Part shown: positions 19,408-30,119 of the stretch, piece after piece
Numbering within the stretch: the stretch's first letter is position 1
Layout: each line of letters opens with the position of its first letter
Translations under genes and position numbers: made by a program
NCBI GenBank assembly: GCA_004173475.1
Contig: SEBU01000005.1
Span: 430,974 to 494,973, forward strand
Source of the DNA: Gammaproteobacteria bacterium
GTDB taxonomy: Bacteria > Pseudomonadota > Gammaproteobacteria > Pseudomonadales > Cellvibrionaceae
Direction of reading: 5' to 3'
Length of the DNA stretch: 64,000 bases
The notes under the pieces: generated by a model
Databases searched by the model: none
What the model was told of the DNA's origin: nothing
What the model saw: the letters and a program-made list of their open reading frames with translations, nothing else

Positions 19408-21234
19408 ATGAAAATAATTAAACCATGTTTATTCGGTCTGGCTTGTCTTACAACTGTTATAGCTTCGCTCGGAGCTGTGGCAGAAGAATTCACTTGTGAA
19501 GCCGGTCAATCCAATTGCCTTTATGACGCTATCGCGGCTGCTAACCAAACTAGCGGAGCCGACACCATTCGTTTTACCGAAGGAGCTCACTTTTCTTCAG
19601 CAGTTTATCCTTCGCGTTGTGCGCCCTCCATTGAAGGAGAGATTACTATTGTCGGTGCTAGCAGAGTCGACACACATCTTATTGCGGAAGGATCTTGCGC
19701 TTACTTCCATGTCGCACCCGGGGGTTCACTTACTCTGCAAGATATTGTAATTGCCGATGGAAAACTCGATGGGCTTGAAGCAGGCTCTGGTGAAGTGCAA
19801 CGAGGTGCGGCGATTTACAATGAAGGCACATTAAATGTTGCGAGAACGATTTTTAGAGGCAACAGTATTGCTAATAATTCCGCTAAATTATCTGGCGGTG
19901 GTGCCATCTACAACGCGCCTGGTGCGAATGCATTTATAGGTGATGTTGAGTTTTTTTCCAATAGTATTGCAAAAGCAAATTATGGCGGCGCCGCTATTCT
20001 CAACGAAGGCGATATGAAAATTATCCATAGTCGCTTTTTTTTCAACACTGGCTTCGGTGGAATTATTGCCAACGGTGTTCCAGGGGCGTCTACCATGGCC
20101 TCGCTGATCCTTGCCGACTCCGTTATTGTAAGCAACACCAACAGTACCGGAATTAGAAACGGACTTATGGGGTTCGCGCAGCTTTTGATCGAGCGCACAA
20201 CTATACGTGACGGAAACGGCGGCGAAGGCGGCGGTATTTATAACGGCGGCGAATTGACTGTGCGGGAAAGCAGTCTTGTGCAAAACACTGCTGCTAAAGG
20301 GGGCGGAATCTACAGCGCGAAAGGTTCAAGATCGACCTTTATCAACTCTACGATCAGCAAAAATTACGCGGCAGGCACCGGAGCGGCCGGCATTGGTGGC
20401 GGAATCTACAATAACGGCGGGGCGGTATTTTTGGCGAGCTCCACAATTGCCTCAAATACTTCGCAAGGCTTTGGGTCAGCCATTGCAGTAACATCTGATG
20501 TCGAAGGCACTGCGCAGGTTTTTGTGAAAGGATCCTTAATCGTAGGGCATGCTAATACCAGACAATATCCTGCTTGTTACGATTTCGGTGCTAACGACGC
20601 GCGGAAATTATTCCTGGCAGAAAACAATTTGGTTACTGCACAATCAAACTGCTACCTTCCTTCGGAAACTGACATTGTTGTAAATGAAACGGACAGCTTT
20701 ACCAATGTGCTCGGGCCGTTATCAGACTACGGCAGCTTAACGCCAAGTTATGCATTGCTGCGCGGCAGTCCTGCGATAGATAGTGGAGACAATCTCTGCA
20801 CAGATTTTGACGGCATGCCGATTGTGATCGATCAACGAGGTAATGAAAGAACTGGTTGTGATAAAGGTTCGGTCGATGCCGACGCAAAATCTCCTCCTGT
20901 ACAAATTCAACTCGTCGGTGCGAATAGCATCCAGCCAAACTCAACCAGCACTATCGACCTGCACATTTTGTCGCGTAGCGATTCAACCAGCCCGTTTCGT
21001 CCCACTAAGGAAGTAGATCGCAGCACAATTCGATTTGGTTCAGCTGGAGCATTGCCTGTCAAAACTATCATTCAAGATGTTAATAGCGACGGCATAGATG
21101 ACTGGGTGATTAGATTTAAAATCAGTAGCATTGGTATTGCTTGTGGAGATACATCGGTTGAACTTAAGTTTGCAACCTTCGTTGGCACTCCGTTTGTGTC
21201 GAGCGCAGACATAGTCACGACCGGCTGCCAATAA
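19408..21234 (+). CDS. secreted parallel beta-helix protein (right-handed beta-helix / choice-of-anchor Q type)
   Basis: Signal peptide; repeats such as GGAIYNAPGANAF, GGGIYNGGELTVRESSLVQNTAAKGGGIYSAKGS, GGGIYNNGGAVFLASSTIASN; C-terminal SPAIDSGDNLCTDFDG...DQRGNERTGCDKGSVD. Confidence 0.85.
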   Translation: MKIIKPCLFGLACLTTVIASLGAVAEEFTCEAGQSNCLYDAIAAANQTSGADTIRFTEGAHFSSAVYPSRCAPSIEGEITIVGASRVDTHLIAEGSCAYFHVAPGGSLTLQDIVIADGKLDGLEAGSGEVQRGAAIYNEGTLNVARTIFRGNSIANNSAKLSGGGAIYNAPGANAFIGDVEFFSNSIAKANYGGAAILNEGDMKIIHSRFFFNTGFGGIIANGVPGASTMASLILADSVIVSNTNSTGIRNGLMGFAQLLIERTTIRDGNGGEGGGIYNGGELTVRESSLVQNTAAKGGGIYSAKGSRSTFINSTISKNYAAGTGAAGIGGGIYNNGGAVFLASSTIASNTSQGFGSAIAVTSDVEGTAQVFVKGSLIVGHANTRQYPACYDFGANDARKLFLAENNLVTAQSNCYLPSETDIVVNETDSFTNVLGPLSDYGSLTPSYALLRGSPAIDSGDNLCTDFDGMPIVIDQRGNERTGCDKGSVDADAKSPPVQIQLVGANSIQPNSTSTIDLHILSRSDSTSPFRPTKEVDRSTIRFGSAGALPVKTIIQDVNSDGIDDWVIRFKISSIGIACGDTSVELKFATFVGTPFVSSADIVTTGCQ

Positions 21235-21250
21235 CCGTGTTGTGATCAAG

Positions 21251-21282
21251 AAAAAGGCCGGGGGAATCCCTCCGGCCTTTTT
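21251..21282 (+). terminator. intrinsic terminator after the beta-helix gene
   Basis: AAAAAGGCCGG...CCGGCCTTTTT GC-rich hairpin with T tract. Confidence 0.85.
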
Positions 21283-21325
21283 AATTTCTCCGTTTTATTT
21301 TCTCTCTACTTTACTTCGCTATGAC

Positions 21326-21907
21326 TTATTTTGTTTTTAACTGTTTTACTTTTCCCATTTTCGAATCAGGATCTGGATTTTCAATATAGTACGCACTTTC
21401 TGATTCCAAAAATTTTCGTGACGAACTGTCCATTCCATACAAAATGTCATCAGCGACCCAATTGTCGCCTTCTTTGATCATCAAAAAAATTATCGTCCGA
21501 ATGTTAGATTCTGTATCTTCGCGCTCTGAAGGATAAATATTTAACTTTACCTCAATCGTATTTTTTGCAATTTCTTTAAATTTTATTCCAGAATTTTCAT
21601 AGCTTAATAAAGAATCGTACTCTTGCGCATACAAATATTCATCGCCTTCAGCGCCCCAACCGCAAATTCCGGTAGAGTAGCTTTCACAAACTTTTTCGCT
21701 CTTGGCAATTTGGGTCTGAAAAGCTTTGGAGAACGCGATTGTTGGCGGTGGAACATCTGCATGGGGTTGATGACTAAAATTCAAACGTTTTTTATAAAAA
21801 TCATCAACGGTTTGAAGCGCGCTAGGTGACTCTTTGCCAAAGCTAATGTTAGCGAGCAATCCCAGTAACATTAAAGTTGCAGCGCGGAAAAAATTTTGCA
21901 TGAACAT
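21326..21907 (-). CDS. secreted hypothetical protein
   Basis: Signal peptide MFMQNFFRAATLMLLGLLANISFG; 193 aa. Confidence 0.6.
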   Translation of the reverse strand: MFMQNFFRAATLMLLGLLANISFGKESPSALQTVDDFYKKRLNFSHQPHADVPPPTIAFSKAFQTQIAKSEKVCESYSTGICGWGAEGDEYLYAQEYDSLLSYENSGIKFKEIAKNTIEVKLNIYPSEREDTESNIRTIIFLMIKEGDNWVADDILYGMDSSSRKFLESESAYYIENPDPDSKMGKVKQLKTK

Positions 21908-22002
21908 ATTCCTTTATTTATAAATTAAAACCGTTTTAAGCACAGGTTTCAAGAATCCAATAACAGCATATGACACTCGAAACCTTGCCCAATTATTTTA
22001 TC

Positions 22003-22461
22003 TTATCCGTTGTCTGGAATAACAGGTTCAACGAGCTTGGCGAGCTGCTCAAGTGACTCTTGCCATCCTAAATAGCACATTTCAGTTGGAATTACCGACG
22101 GAATGCCCTCCTGGACAATACTGATATCCGTTCCACACAAAACAGGTTTTAAATTAATGGAGACGGTCATTTCGCCCGGAAGATTCGCATCGTCAAACCG
22201 ATCTTTGTGCCGAATGTACTGATTCTCCACCAGCTCGGTAAATGTTACGGTAAACGAATGACTGCCCCCAGAACCGAAATTGGTGAAAGACATTTTATAA
22301 CCACCGCCAACGCGAACATCAATTGAATGAATAGTTCCGGTAAAACCGTAAGGCGGCAACCAGCGCTCCAACGCACTTTTATCAGTGAATGCCTTATAAA
22401 CGCGCTCTGCGGGTGCGCGTAATACCCTATGTAGGCGCACAGTATTTGCTTCGTTGGTCAT
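22003..22461 (-). CDS. SRPBCC/AHSA1 family protein
   Basis: LHRVLRAPAERVYKAFTDKSALERWLPPYGFTG; GWQESLEQLAKLVEP. Confidence 0.9.
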   Translation of the reverse strand: MTNEANTVRLHRVLRAPAERVYKAFTDKSALERWLPPYGFTGTIHSIDVRVGGGYKMSFTNFGSGGSHSFTVTFTELVENQYIRHKDRFDDANLPGEMTVSINLKPVLCGTDISIVQEGIPSVIPTEMCYLGWQESLEQLAKLVEPVIPDNG

Positions 22462-22651
22462 AATAAACTCCTATTTTGGATAGCCTGAGTTAATTCTCTT
22501 GCTAATGAATAGTCGAACAGGGATTTGCTAAATCGACACTCATTTTAATTAGATATTTAAAATTAAACCTACCCATACGCCACATTTACCTGGCTTGTTT
22601 GAGGCTTGGAGAAAGATCCACCATACCTAATGCTTTGGCGCTGTCCTTCAG

Positions 22652-23362
22652 TTAAATGCCCAGCCTAAAATCTTTAACGCTTTCGTTAATCAATGACATT
22701 TTTTCTAAAATCGTTTTATTGCCTTTACCAACTGGCGATTGGGAGCTCACACCTACCCATAGGCTTGCAGGATAATTATTTTTATAAAGCCTTGCCAAAT
22801 TCCATTTAATATTATCCTCTGAAAAGTAAAATGCGACAGTTTGGGTGTCCGAAGATACTTTCAGATAAACGAAATTTCCACCTATTGGTTGATGGTTATT
22901 GTCATCAGACGTTTCTATAGTTCTGACACTAACAATTCTCGTTGCACCTCTTTCATCCCTTTCAAACGCAAACTTTTGCCACAATTTTTCACTAAGAAAA
23001 ATGTAGACTGCACCTGCATCATAAGTTGCCTTAAATTCCGGAGTAACTTTTGCAACAAAGGTAAAAGGCTTAGTGTTGTCTACCTTGGTCAACAAAACCG
23101 GTGCGGTATTATTCGATAGCTTGCCGTCAGGATCATTGAAAAAGTCTTTTTGCGCATCACTGTTTACAGTGAGCACTTCACCTTTGACTGAGGACTTATC
23201 CGCATCATTTAAACATCGTGTGAAGTGGATGCCGGATATTTTTACAGAGCATTCTTTTTCAGAATTTGCCCATGCGTGAATAGGCAAGATTATTAAAATT
23301 ATAATGCTCGCAAATATGCAGCGTGCAAATTTGCCGGCGAATAAAACGTCATTATTTTTCAT
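22652..23362 (-). CDS. secreted DUF1349-like protein
   Basis: Signal peptide; FTFVAKVTPEFKATYDAGAVYIFLSEKLWQKFAFE ... VSVRTIETSDDNN resembles the DUF1349 fold. Confidence 0.65.
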   Translation of the reverse strand: MKNNDVLFAGKFARCIFASIIILIILPIHAWANSEKECSVKISGIHFTRCLNDADKSSVKGEVLTVNSDAQKDFFNDPDGKLSNNTAPVLLTKVDNTKPFTFVAKVTPEFKATYDAGAVYIFLSEKLWQKFAFERDERGATRIVSVRTIETSDDNNHQPIGGNFVYLKVSSDTQTVAFYFSEDNIKWNLARLYKNNYPASLWVGVSSQSPVGKGNKTILEKMSLINESVKDFRLGI

Positions 23363-23413
23363 AACCTGCCCCCGTAGTTAGTTTGTCGATTCAATCTGTT
23401 TCAAAAAAAGAAA

Positions 23414-23962
23414 TCACCTAGCCTGAAAATTAAAATGCGTATTTGGAAGGCATTCACCTTCAAAATATCTAATGAGTAAACGGCTTATTTCTGCAATATT
23501 TTCGCATCTGAACTTTTTATATTTATCATTGCTAGATGTTAATTTACTTGCCCTGACGACATAAGTACTTTCTCTTACTGTCGCCAAATCGTGAAGCGCA
23601 TTCAACGGCATTAGCCAAGCTCTTTGAGTGGATCTTAAGTCAGGTGATAATAACACGCACAGCAAAAGAGCATGCCGATCATTCCTGTGCGTTGATTTTT
23701 TTATTATAAAATGGGCAATATTACCTCGTTCAGTCGAACCTCTTTTCCTCACCGTATTAGTTCTTGCTTTTATTTGAATGGGCACGGCTTTGCCAGTATC
23801 TTTGTCGTAAATTAATACATCAATACCATCATCGTCTGCGACGGGCTGGAATGGTGATAGCCGCCCTTTGCTTTCTATCATTAATTCATTCGCAATCAAA
23901 TTTTCAGCGATTGCACCTATTTGAGTAGCGGATAACTTCCTGGTCGCATCGCTCGCCTTCAT
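23414..23962 (-). CDS. PD-(D/E)XK/DUF4365-like nuclease-fold protein
   Basis: DDDGIDVLIYDKDTGKAVPIQIKART (D...QxK); start at MKASDATRK (23962). Confidence 0.55.
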   Translation of the reverse strand: MKASDATRKLSATQIGAIAENLIANELMIESKGRLSPFQPVADDDGIDVLIYDKDTGKAVPIQIKARTNTVRKRGSTERGNIAHFIIKKSTHRNDRHALLLCVLLSPDLRSTQRAWLMPLNALHDLATVRESTYVVRASKLTSSNDKYKKFRCENIAEISRLLIRYFEGECLPNTHFNFQAR

Positions 23963-23963
23963 T

Positions 23964-24329
23964 TTATTTATCCGAAATAAAACGATTGCCAGATGACTTT
24001 TGCCCATTCCAATCCATGGTTGTGAATCTTGTCGCGCCAGTATTAAAAAGCAAGACCATTCGATCATTTATGCCTTCCAGTACGACTTCATTTTTTGATA
24101 TCACAACCCACTTTACCATTGACCAGCTGCTTAATTTTGAAATTGAACCATCCGCTTCAAATACAAATGTATATTCACGGCCGCGCCACTTATAAACCCA
24201 TGCTGTTCCCACAAGTTTATCCTTTAAGGCAACCGCTTCTACAATATTTTCCTGGTTAAACCGTTTCAAAGGATCGGCAAACACGACTACGGATAAAAAA
24301 CCTAGAAATAGTGCTAACAAAAATTTCAT
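23964..24329 (-). CDS. small secreted hypothetical protein
   Basis: Signal peptide MKFLLALFLGFLSVVVFA; 121 aa; stop lies 1 nt before the start of the 23962 gene. Confidence 0.6.
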   Translation of the reverse strand: MKFLLALFLGFLSVVVFADPLKRFNQENIVEAVALKDKLVGTAWVYKWRGREYTFVFEADGSISKLSSWSMVKWVVISKNEVVLEGINDRMVLLFNTGATRFTTMDWNGQKSSGNRFISDK

Positions 24330-24395
24330 AGATATTGATTCCAGGTGTTAATTACTTTGCTTAATTATATTTTAGTAGCTGAGAAATTATGTGCG

Positions 24396-26339
24396 CTAAA
24401 AAATAATTTTTGCGGCCCAATCGCGGCTGGCGATACTCTCATTGTTAGGAAAGCTCGACAAACTCAATGTGCCCTCGCCGTCCGCTTTAATTGAAATTGA
24501 TTTTTGCCATTGCCCATTGATTGGATCGAACCACGTTACGGTGTATGCCTTGCCGGGCTCAAAACCTTTTAGCTTTGGTACGATTGATTTATTTTCAAAA
24601 TAAAGCAGCGCGAAATCCTTTTCCGCTGTGCGCATCATATAGGCCCAACCATCAAGCCCATCTTCCGGGCTATTCGGCGCCTTGCGCGGTGAAATCTGAT
24701 CAGACGCCAATAACAAATCCTGATAGCGCCGACCTTCAGATTGCATAAATATTTTTAGATGTTGCATGTAATTAGCCGATTCGTATTTCAATGCATCCCA
24801 AATTTGTGGCCGCGCACCTGCGGGCTCCCCGGTGGACGTCACGTCATAAGCGGCAGTACCGTGAACGTGGCCAGACAATCCACCCGACAGCACCGAACCG
24901 TACATTTGCGCACGCGCGAAATAATTATCCCGTGCAGAATTTGCAGGCGGCTCTTCTCCGGCAGGTTTATTTATTTCATGGAGCCAGCCGGTGTAATAAG
25001 GCTCGAAATTAATTGTTGGATAAGCTGGCGTCAGTTTGAATTGAGTTTCCAAGGCTTCACTAACCCGATGATCACGCGGTTTGTTGCCTACGCTATGCAT
25101 AGTCATCCAGGGCACTTGCTCAGCGTGGCCAAACGCGGCATAAGTAGAGCGATCAATAAGTACAGTTACGGGCTGATTGAATGGTGGCGGGCCGTATTTT
25201 TTTAAATGATAGGTAAGGGCTTCATTAAATTGTGCGGCTGTAAGACTAAAGTCTTTCGGAATCCAATCCAAATGAATACCGCTAAACACGAGATTGTTCG
25301 CGCCGTAACGCGCAATCAAATATTGCATGTAACGCGCAAAAGTTTCATTGAAATTAAAATACGCATTCCATGACGGGCCGACATCGCGTCGCACAGTTTC
25401 AAGCAGCGGCACAAATCCCTGTTCGGATAAATAATTCATTTTGCGATCAAGACTTTTGAAATATTCCGGATTGATACGCGTAAAATCCGAAACGCCTTTG
25501 TGTTGCGCTGACATAGCAAAAGGCAAATGGCCGAACTCATCACGCATACTTTTTGCGGTAAACGAGCCCCAATAACTCACGCCTCCGGAGGCATCAGTTC
25601 CTTTTCCGCTAGAGACGTCGAAACCAAATTTTTCCCAAGCATTTCTGAGATAAATTCCGCTCGCATCTGCGTGCGTGCTAGGGTTCACATCCGCATCCCA
25701 ATTTGGAAAAGATGCGATCATGCTAACGGAATTAAACCCTTGTTTCTTGCGATAAGCGACAGCATCTTCAAAACCAATGCCGGGACCAGGCTGATAATCA
25801 TTTGATGTTGGCGCGTTGCGAAACGGCAACCGCCAGGTAGAGCCTGCGAGCCAGGTATCGCCCACCATGAAAAACGGAGTGCCGTCAGAATATTCAAGCG
25901 CGTGACCATTAGACGAAACCCGAACAAAACCATGTCGATTAGCGTTTTGCTGTTTTTCCCGAGCGGACCAACCAACCGCAGTGAGAGTTCCAAAGCGACC
26001 ATTCAAACCTTTATCATCAGGGCGATTGGAGCTGGCATGCCAACTCCATTCACCCAGCCCAGTTGCGACTAAGCGCACAACGTAACGATTATCGCCATCC
26101 CAAAAACCGTAAACACGTTTATTAAAGCCCGGCCCTTTAAGCTCGACCCACATATCAACATCGGTGTAATAATTTTGGTAAGCCTTCTCCGCAAAGAAAA
26201 CAATTTCTTGCATTTCCCACGGGTGCACCTGCGTTTGGTACGCCTTATTTTTGGATGGCGCAACACAACTCACAAGCCCAACTGTTACGAAAAACAGCAA
26301 AGTGCTTTTTATTAATAGCTGTCTGGAAAATCGGTTCAT
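24396..26339 (-). CDS. lipoprotein with DUF5060 plus apiosidase-like (DUF4038-type) glycoside hydrolase domain
   Basis: Lipobox VGLVSC; FAEKAYQNYYTDVDMWVELKGPGFNKRVYGFWDGDNRYVVRLVATGLGEWSWHASSN; GTPFFMVGDTWLAGSTWR. Confidence 0.8.
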   Translation of the reverse strand: MNRFSRQLLIKSTLLFFVTVGLVSCVAPSKNKAYQTQVHPWEMQEIVFFAEKAYQNYYTDVDMWVELKGPGFNKRVYGFWDGDNRYVVRLVATGLGEWSWHASSNRPDDKGLNGRFGTLTAVGWSAREKQQNANRHGFVRVSSNGHALEYSDGTPFFMVGDTWLAGSTWRLPFRNAPTSNDYQPGPGIGFEDAVAYRKKQGFNSVSMIASFPNWDADVNPSTHADASGIYLRNAWEKFGFDVSSGKGTDASGGVSYWGSFTAKSMRDEFGHLPFAMSAQHKGVSDFTRINPEYFKSLDRKMNYLSEQGFVPLLETVRRDVGPSWNAYFNFNETFARYMQYLIARYGANNLVFSGIHLDWIPKDFSLTAAQFNEALTYHLKKYGPPPFNQPVTVLIDRSTYAAFGHAEQVPWMTMHSVGNKPRDHRVSEALETQFKLTPAYPTINFEPYYTGWLHEINKPAGEEPPANSARDNYFARAQMYGSVLSGGLSGHVHGTAAYDVTSTGEPAGARPQIWDALKYESANYMQHLKIFMQSEGRRYQDLLLASDQISPRKAPNSPEDGLDGWAYMMRTAEKDFALLYFENKSIVPKLKGFEPGKAYTVTWFDPINGQWQKSISIKADGEGTLSLSSFPNNESIASRDWAAKIIF

Positions 26340-26625
26340 TTATATCCCCTGAACATAAAACATGTGGAGAATGCTAGCAGATACAAGCGTGAACTCAAAT
26401 TGATATAGGGTGACGAAATGTAAAGCACGAGCTGAATAATAAATCGAACCTGATAGCAGCAATCAGATTTTTTGCCGTGATAAGAGTCAAATCATTATGA
26501 TTAATTAAGTGATATTCGAGATGCGCATAAATTATTTTTTGGATAGACGCAAACTGGAATCAAGGAGTGTAAAACCTAGCTCAAACGAAACACTGAGTAA
26601 TATGTAAAAAGCACGCGAACAAATT

Positions 26626-26655
26626 AAATATGGGCAGTTAAAACTGCCCATATTT
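26626..26655 (-). terminator. intrinsic terminator downstream of the DUF378 gene
   Basis: Perfect 14-bp inverted repeat AAATATGGGCAGTT-aa-AACTGCCCATATTT. Confidence 0.75.
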
Positions 26656-26678
26656 TTAGTTAAACGGAACACTAAGAA

Positions 26679-26972
26679 TCACCTTTTGGATGACATTTTT
26701 GTTGCGGTAATAATTGTATATAAGGCAGATAATCCAACCAATACATAAACGGCACGAGAAAGGGGAGTCATAACGCCGAACAAAGCGGCAACCAAATCCA
26801 CGTTGAATAATCCAATAAGTCCCCAATTTACGCCACCGACAATTACCAACGCTAAAGCGATCCAATCCACCACGGTCAAAGTACGCAATGTAATGCTTTC
26901 GCGTCTATCTAGAAGGTGACGCCTTTCAACATCGTAAGAACTAGTTGTAGCCATAGTTACCTCCGGAATCAA
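26679..26972 (-). CDS. DUF378 family membrane protein
   Basis: DWIALALVIVGGVNWGLIGLFNVDLVAALFG...LSRAVYVLVGLSALYTI. Confidence 0.92.
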   Translation of the reverse strand: MIPEVTMATTSSYDVERRHLLDRRESITLRTLTVVDWIALALVIVGGVNWGLIGLFNVDLVAALFGVMTPLSRAVYVLVGLSALYTIITATKMSSKR

Positions 26973-27288
26973 AAATAAATTAATTCGAATTTTTAGATCG
27001 TTACGCTTGATCCATCCAATCCTGCTTATTTGGATTGTCCTAATGCAGACGTGAAATTAATTGAATTAGTTCCATATTTTTGTGAAAGGTTGGTTTGATG
27101 CGCCATTATTATTTTTTGATGAAAAATAAATATTCAAAGCGACTGAATTCGACTTTATTGAATAGGTTAACGATGATTGAGCTTCGTGTCTAATCGCAAT
27201 TCAGCATCCTTGCTAAACCGACTTTAAACAACTATTAGATAACAGCTTTTAAATTGCTAATAATTTTCCGTCAATTGACGCTGGCTGT

Positions 27289-28476
27289 TTACTTTGCGCG
27301 AATATTGAAATGTAATACTGGCGCCTGGCTCCCATCACCATGCTCTGAGTCGTAGAACGAAACCTCGAGTGCTCCAAGTGGTTGTAGTAAAAGCCCGCGC
27401 GTGGTGCCATCAAGTATCCGCTGCATGACCGGGCGTGGAATAGTGACCAATGTTTTTCCAGTGGCTTCAGCAACATCAGTATCGAAAATCATTTGGCCAT
27501 TTATTACTGATTGCAAATCCTTTCCTTGCGTAAAATTAGCGAAAGTCACAATACTTTGTTGCCAATTAGCATCGCCAGCCAAAATCTCAAACACTCGCAC
27601 CTTGTCAAATTCAATACCAAAATCTTCACCAAGTGCAGCGACATAATTCCCACCCTTTTGCACCGATTGTGTAGTCAACGCTAACACACCTGCTCCACTG
27701 GCTTTTTTTCCGCGGAAGCTTTGTAGATCCCAACGCAACAACGGATACTGGCCCGCACTGACGGTCAACACTCGCGCATCGTCAGACTTCCAGTTGTTGA
27801 AATTAACTTCAGGAAATGCAGAATTGATTACCGCATCATGCGCTACTTTCGCGTGATGTTTGAAAGTTTCAAGCGAAGGAACCGGCGGATGATAAACAAG
27901 TGGCTCACCTGCATCCGGTTTAGCATTTTTCACCTTAACGACTTGCGCGCGGTAATAATCCACATCCAAATAATATTCACCGAGTCCCCAATCTGTGACG
28001 CCGAGTTGCACGTTCACTTGGTCTCCAGGCACCGCATCAAAGTTGCGCGTGGTCATACTGATGACTTGCCAATCCGATGTTTGCCCCAGGTCGTATTCAC
28101 GTAAGTGTTCGTGGAAGTCAGTCGTGCGTTGCGTATTGATCATAAAATTTACCCGACGCGGTGAGTGGCTAGGACGCACACGCGCCTCCACACGCAGCTC
28201 ATAGTCTGGACGCTTGAGCTTCTCCATATCCAGCGACTGGGCTACATCGCGCTTGATTATCGTCCAATAAATATTATGTTGGTCTTTAGTGGCATCGACC
28301 TGCATACGTACGAAGCCATCCATTGGTATGAGTTTTAATTCCGCATTGCCGTCACCGGTAAAGGTTTGCCAACCCGCTACCGAATGATTATTAAAGTCGT
28401 CAAAAAAATCAGCGTGTGCAAGTGGTGCAATGATTGATAACGCGATTAACAGTTTGGTTTTTATGTTCTGCATCAT
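27289..28476 (-). CDS. secreted hypothetical protein, putative carbohydrate-binding/DNRLRE-like
   Basis: Signal peptide from MMQNIKTKLLIALSIIAPLAHA; FFDDFNNHSVAGWQTF; beta-rich. Confidence 0.6.
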   Translation of the reverse strand: MMQNIKTKLLIALSIIAPLAHADFFDDFNNHSVAGWQTFTGDGNAELKLIPMDGFVRMQVDATKDQHNIYWTIIKRDVAQSLDMEKLKRPDYELRVEARVRPSHSPRRVNFMINTQRTTDFHEHLREYDLGQTSDWQVISMTTRNFDAVPGDQVNVQLGVTDWGLGEYYLDVDYYRAQVVKVKNAKPDAGEPLVYHPPVPSLETFKHHAKVAHDAVINSAFPEVNFNNWKSDDARVLTVSAGQYPLLRWDLQSFRGKKASGAGVLALTTQSVQKGGNYVAALGEDFGIEFDKVRVFEILAGDANWQQSIVTFANFTQGKDLQSVINGQMIFDTDVAEATGKTLVTIPRPVMQRILDGTTRGLLLQPLGALEVSFYDSEHGDGSQAPVLHFNIRAK

Positions 28477-28761
28477 CGATACTCTTAGGTAAAGGAGCGA
28501 GGAGCTTAACCTCGCTTTAAACAAAATTCCACTAGCGAGACTAGCAAGTTATTGGCGATGATATTTCTTTACAGTTATCGAGATAGGAGGCCCTTTCTCA
28601 CAGGCGAAGCTTGCCTATGAAAGGAGAACCAGATAAGCGGTAACAGCAATTTTACGTTAATTAGTATCTTTGATGCTAAAGTAAAATATTAGTCGCGTTA
28701 GTTTGACGATTAAATTTCTTGCGTGGCAGATGCTTTTTATATCTTTAACTGAATAAATTTT

Positions 28762-29145
28762 CTAAAATTTCCAAGAGATATTATTTCTTAATGCTTCAAC
28801 AGTTTTAACATCAGAGCCAGCCACTGCACCGTATACTAAGATCTTCTCCCCCACACTAGTACAGTGAATTCCTGCTCTGTTGTTAATGAAATTAGCGTAA
28901 AAATAGATATGCTGATCATAAACTGACTTGGTTATGTTTGAGAAACCCTGAAGCTTTAAAATGCTCTCTGCTTTAACTGCACATATTTCAACGCTACCAG
29001 TAATTTCTTTTTGAAACGTCCATAACTGCGGAGCCGCGTTTTCTTTAATTGCTCCTGCACCAGGATTCTCGGATTTTTTGGATAAAGGCGCAGAGCTTGA
29101 ACAACCCGAAACAACAAATAAAACTAAAAATGCATATAATTTCAT
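28762..29145 (-). CDS. small lipoprotein, unknown function
   Basis: Lipobox VVSGCSS; 127 aa. Confidence 0.6.
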   Translation of the reverse strand: MKLYAFLVLFVVSGCSSSAPLSKKSENPGAGAIKENAAPQLWTFQKEITGSVEICAVKAESILKLQGFSNITKSVYDQHIYFYANFINNRAGIHCTSVGEKILVYGAVAGSDVKTVEALRNNISWKF

Positions 29146-29300
29146 ACTTGATCCTGTAACGCCGTGCTGTCCGGCAGTATTAATTTGTGATTTTTAAAAT
29201 ATTTTGCTAAATAGAGACCTACAAGCGCTAGCCAAACTGCGACCTAAAAACTGTCAGACCACCGAGTGGCGGTATTTGCTCGACTTGTAAATATTCTTTC

Positions 29301-30119
29301 TTAGCGCGAAAAACCAACAGATTTATACACATTCAAAAAATAGAAGCTAGTACTATCAAAGAAGCTTTTTGGCATTATTTTATAATGACAAATAGCATCC
29401 TCAACAGCTTTATACCCAACTTTCTCAGCCAACTCATAAGCATCTAAACCCTTTTCTATTCTTTCAGCCTTAAGAGAAAAATTTTTAAATTGCAAACCAA
29501 CGTCGTCACCAAAATATGCGAATTCAATTTTTGGTTTCATTGCTAGCCATTTAACACAAGACCAGTTAAAATTTTCAACCGCCTTTTCTACAGAAGGAGA
29601 TACTATGGTTTCCTGTTCCCACAAAAAAAAGGCTTCAAAAAGTTCTTTTCTCTCTATTCTATTCAGCGGCTTGCCAATACGCTGAGAATAATGGCAACGG
29701 TTTAAAGCGATCAAAAGTGTTTTGGGGATGATTTGTTCAGCAAATTTAGTTTGGCCATACTTTTTGGTAAAGTGATAGACGCAATATGCTTCTGCACAAA
29801 CCCTCCGGTTTATGTCACGAAAAGCGTTAGCAAAGTCGATTAATGATTTATAATTTTGAGTCAGATGTTTAGGACTAAAGACATATTGAAGTGAAAGTAT
29901 TTTGCCAGCACGTATTCCCTTCTGAAAATATCCCTTCGCCCATAAAGCCCCATGTGCCGCCATTAGGGGAAAAATATTTCGCCCCTCCGAATCTTCATAT
30001 AAATGATAATAAACAGCTGCCCTTTGTGGTAAATCATTCAGGCCACCGGCAAGAGAATAACCTATTCTACGAAGCTCACTATATTCAGCGCTAACACAAT
30101 CGAAATCCAATTCCATCAT
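29301..30119 (-). CDS. hypothetical protein
   Basis: 272-aa uninterrupted ORF, coding-like composition, no motif recognised. Confidence 0.55.
   Translation of the reverse strand: MMELDFDCVSAEYSELRRIGYSLAGGLNDLPQRAAVYYHLYEDSEGRNIFPLMAAHGALWAKGYFQKGIRAGKILSLQYVFSPKHLTQNYKSLIDFANAFRDINRRVCAEAYCVYHFTKKYGQTKFAEQIIPKTLLIALNRCHYSQRIGKPLNRIERKELFEAFFLWEQETIVSPSVEKAVENFNWSCVKWLAMKPKIEFAYFGDDVGLQFKNFSLKAERIEKGLDAYELAEKVGYKAVEDAICHYKIMPKSFFDSTSFYFLNVYKSVGFSR

Noticed and set aside
20200-20420. GGCGGCGGAATCTA-like nucleotide repeats that could be read as a repeat array
   Set aside because: They encode the GGGIYN beta-helix repeats of the secreted protein, so they are protein-level rather than CRISPR-type repeats; spacing is irregular.
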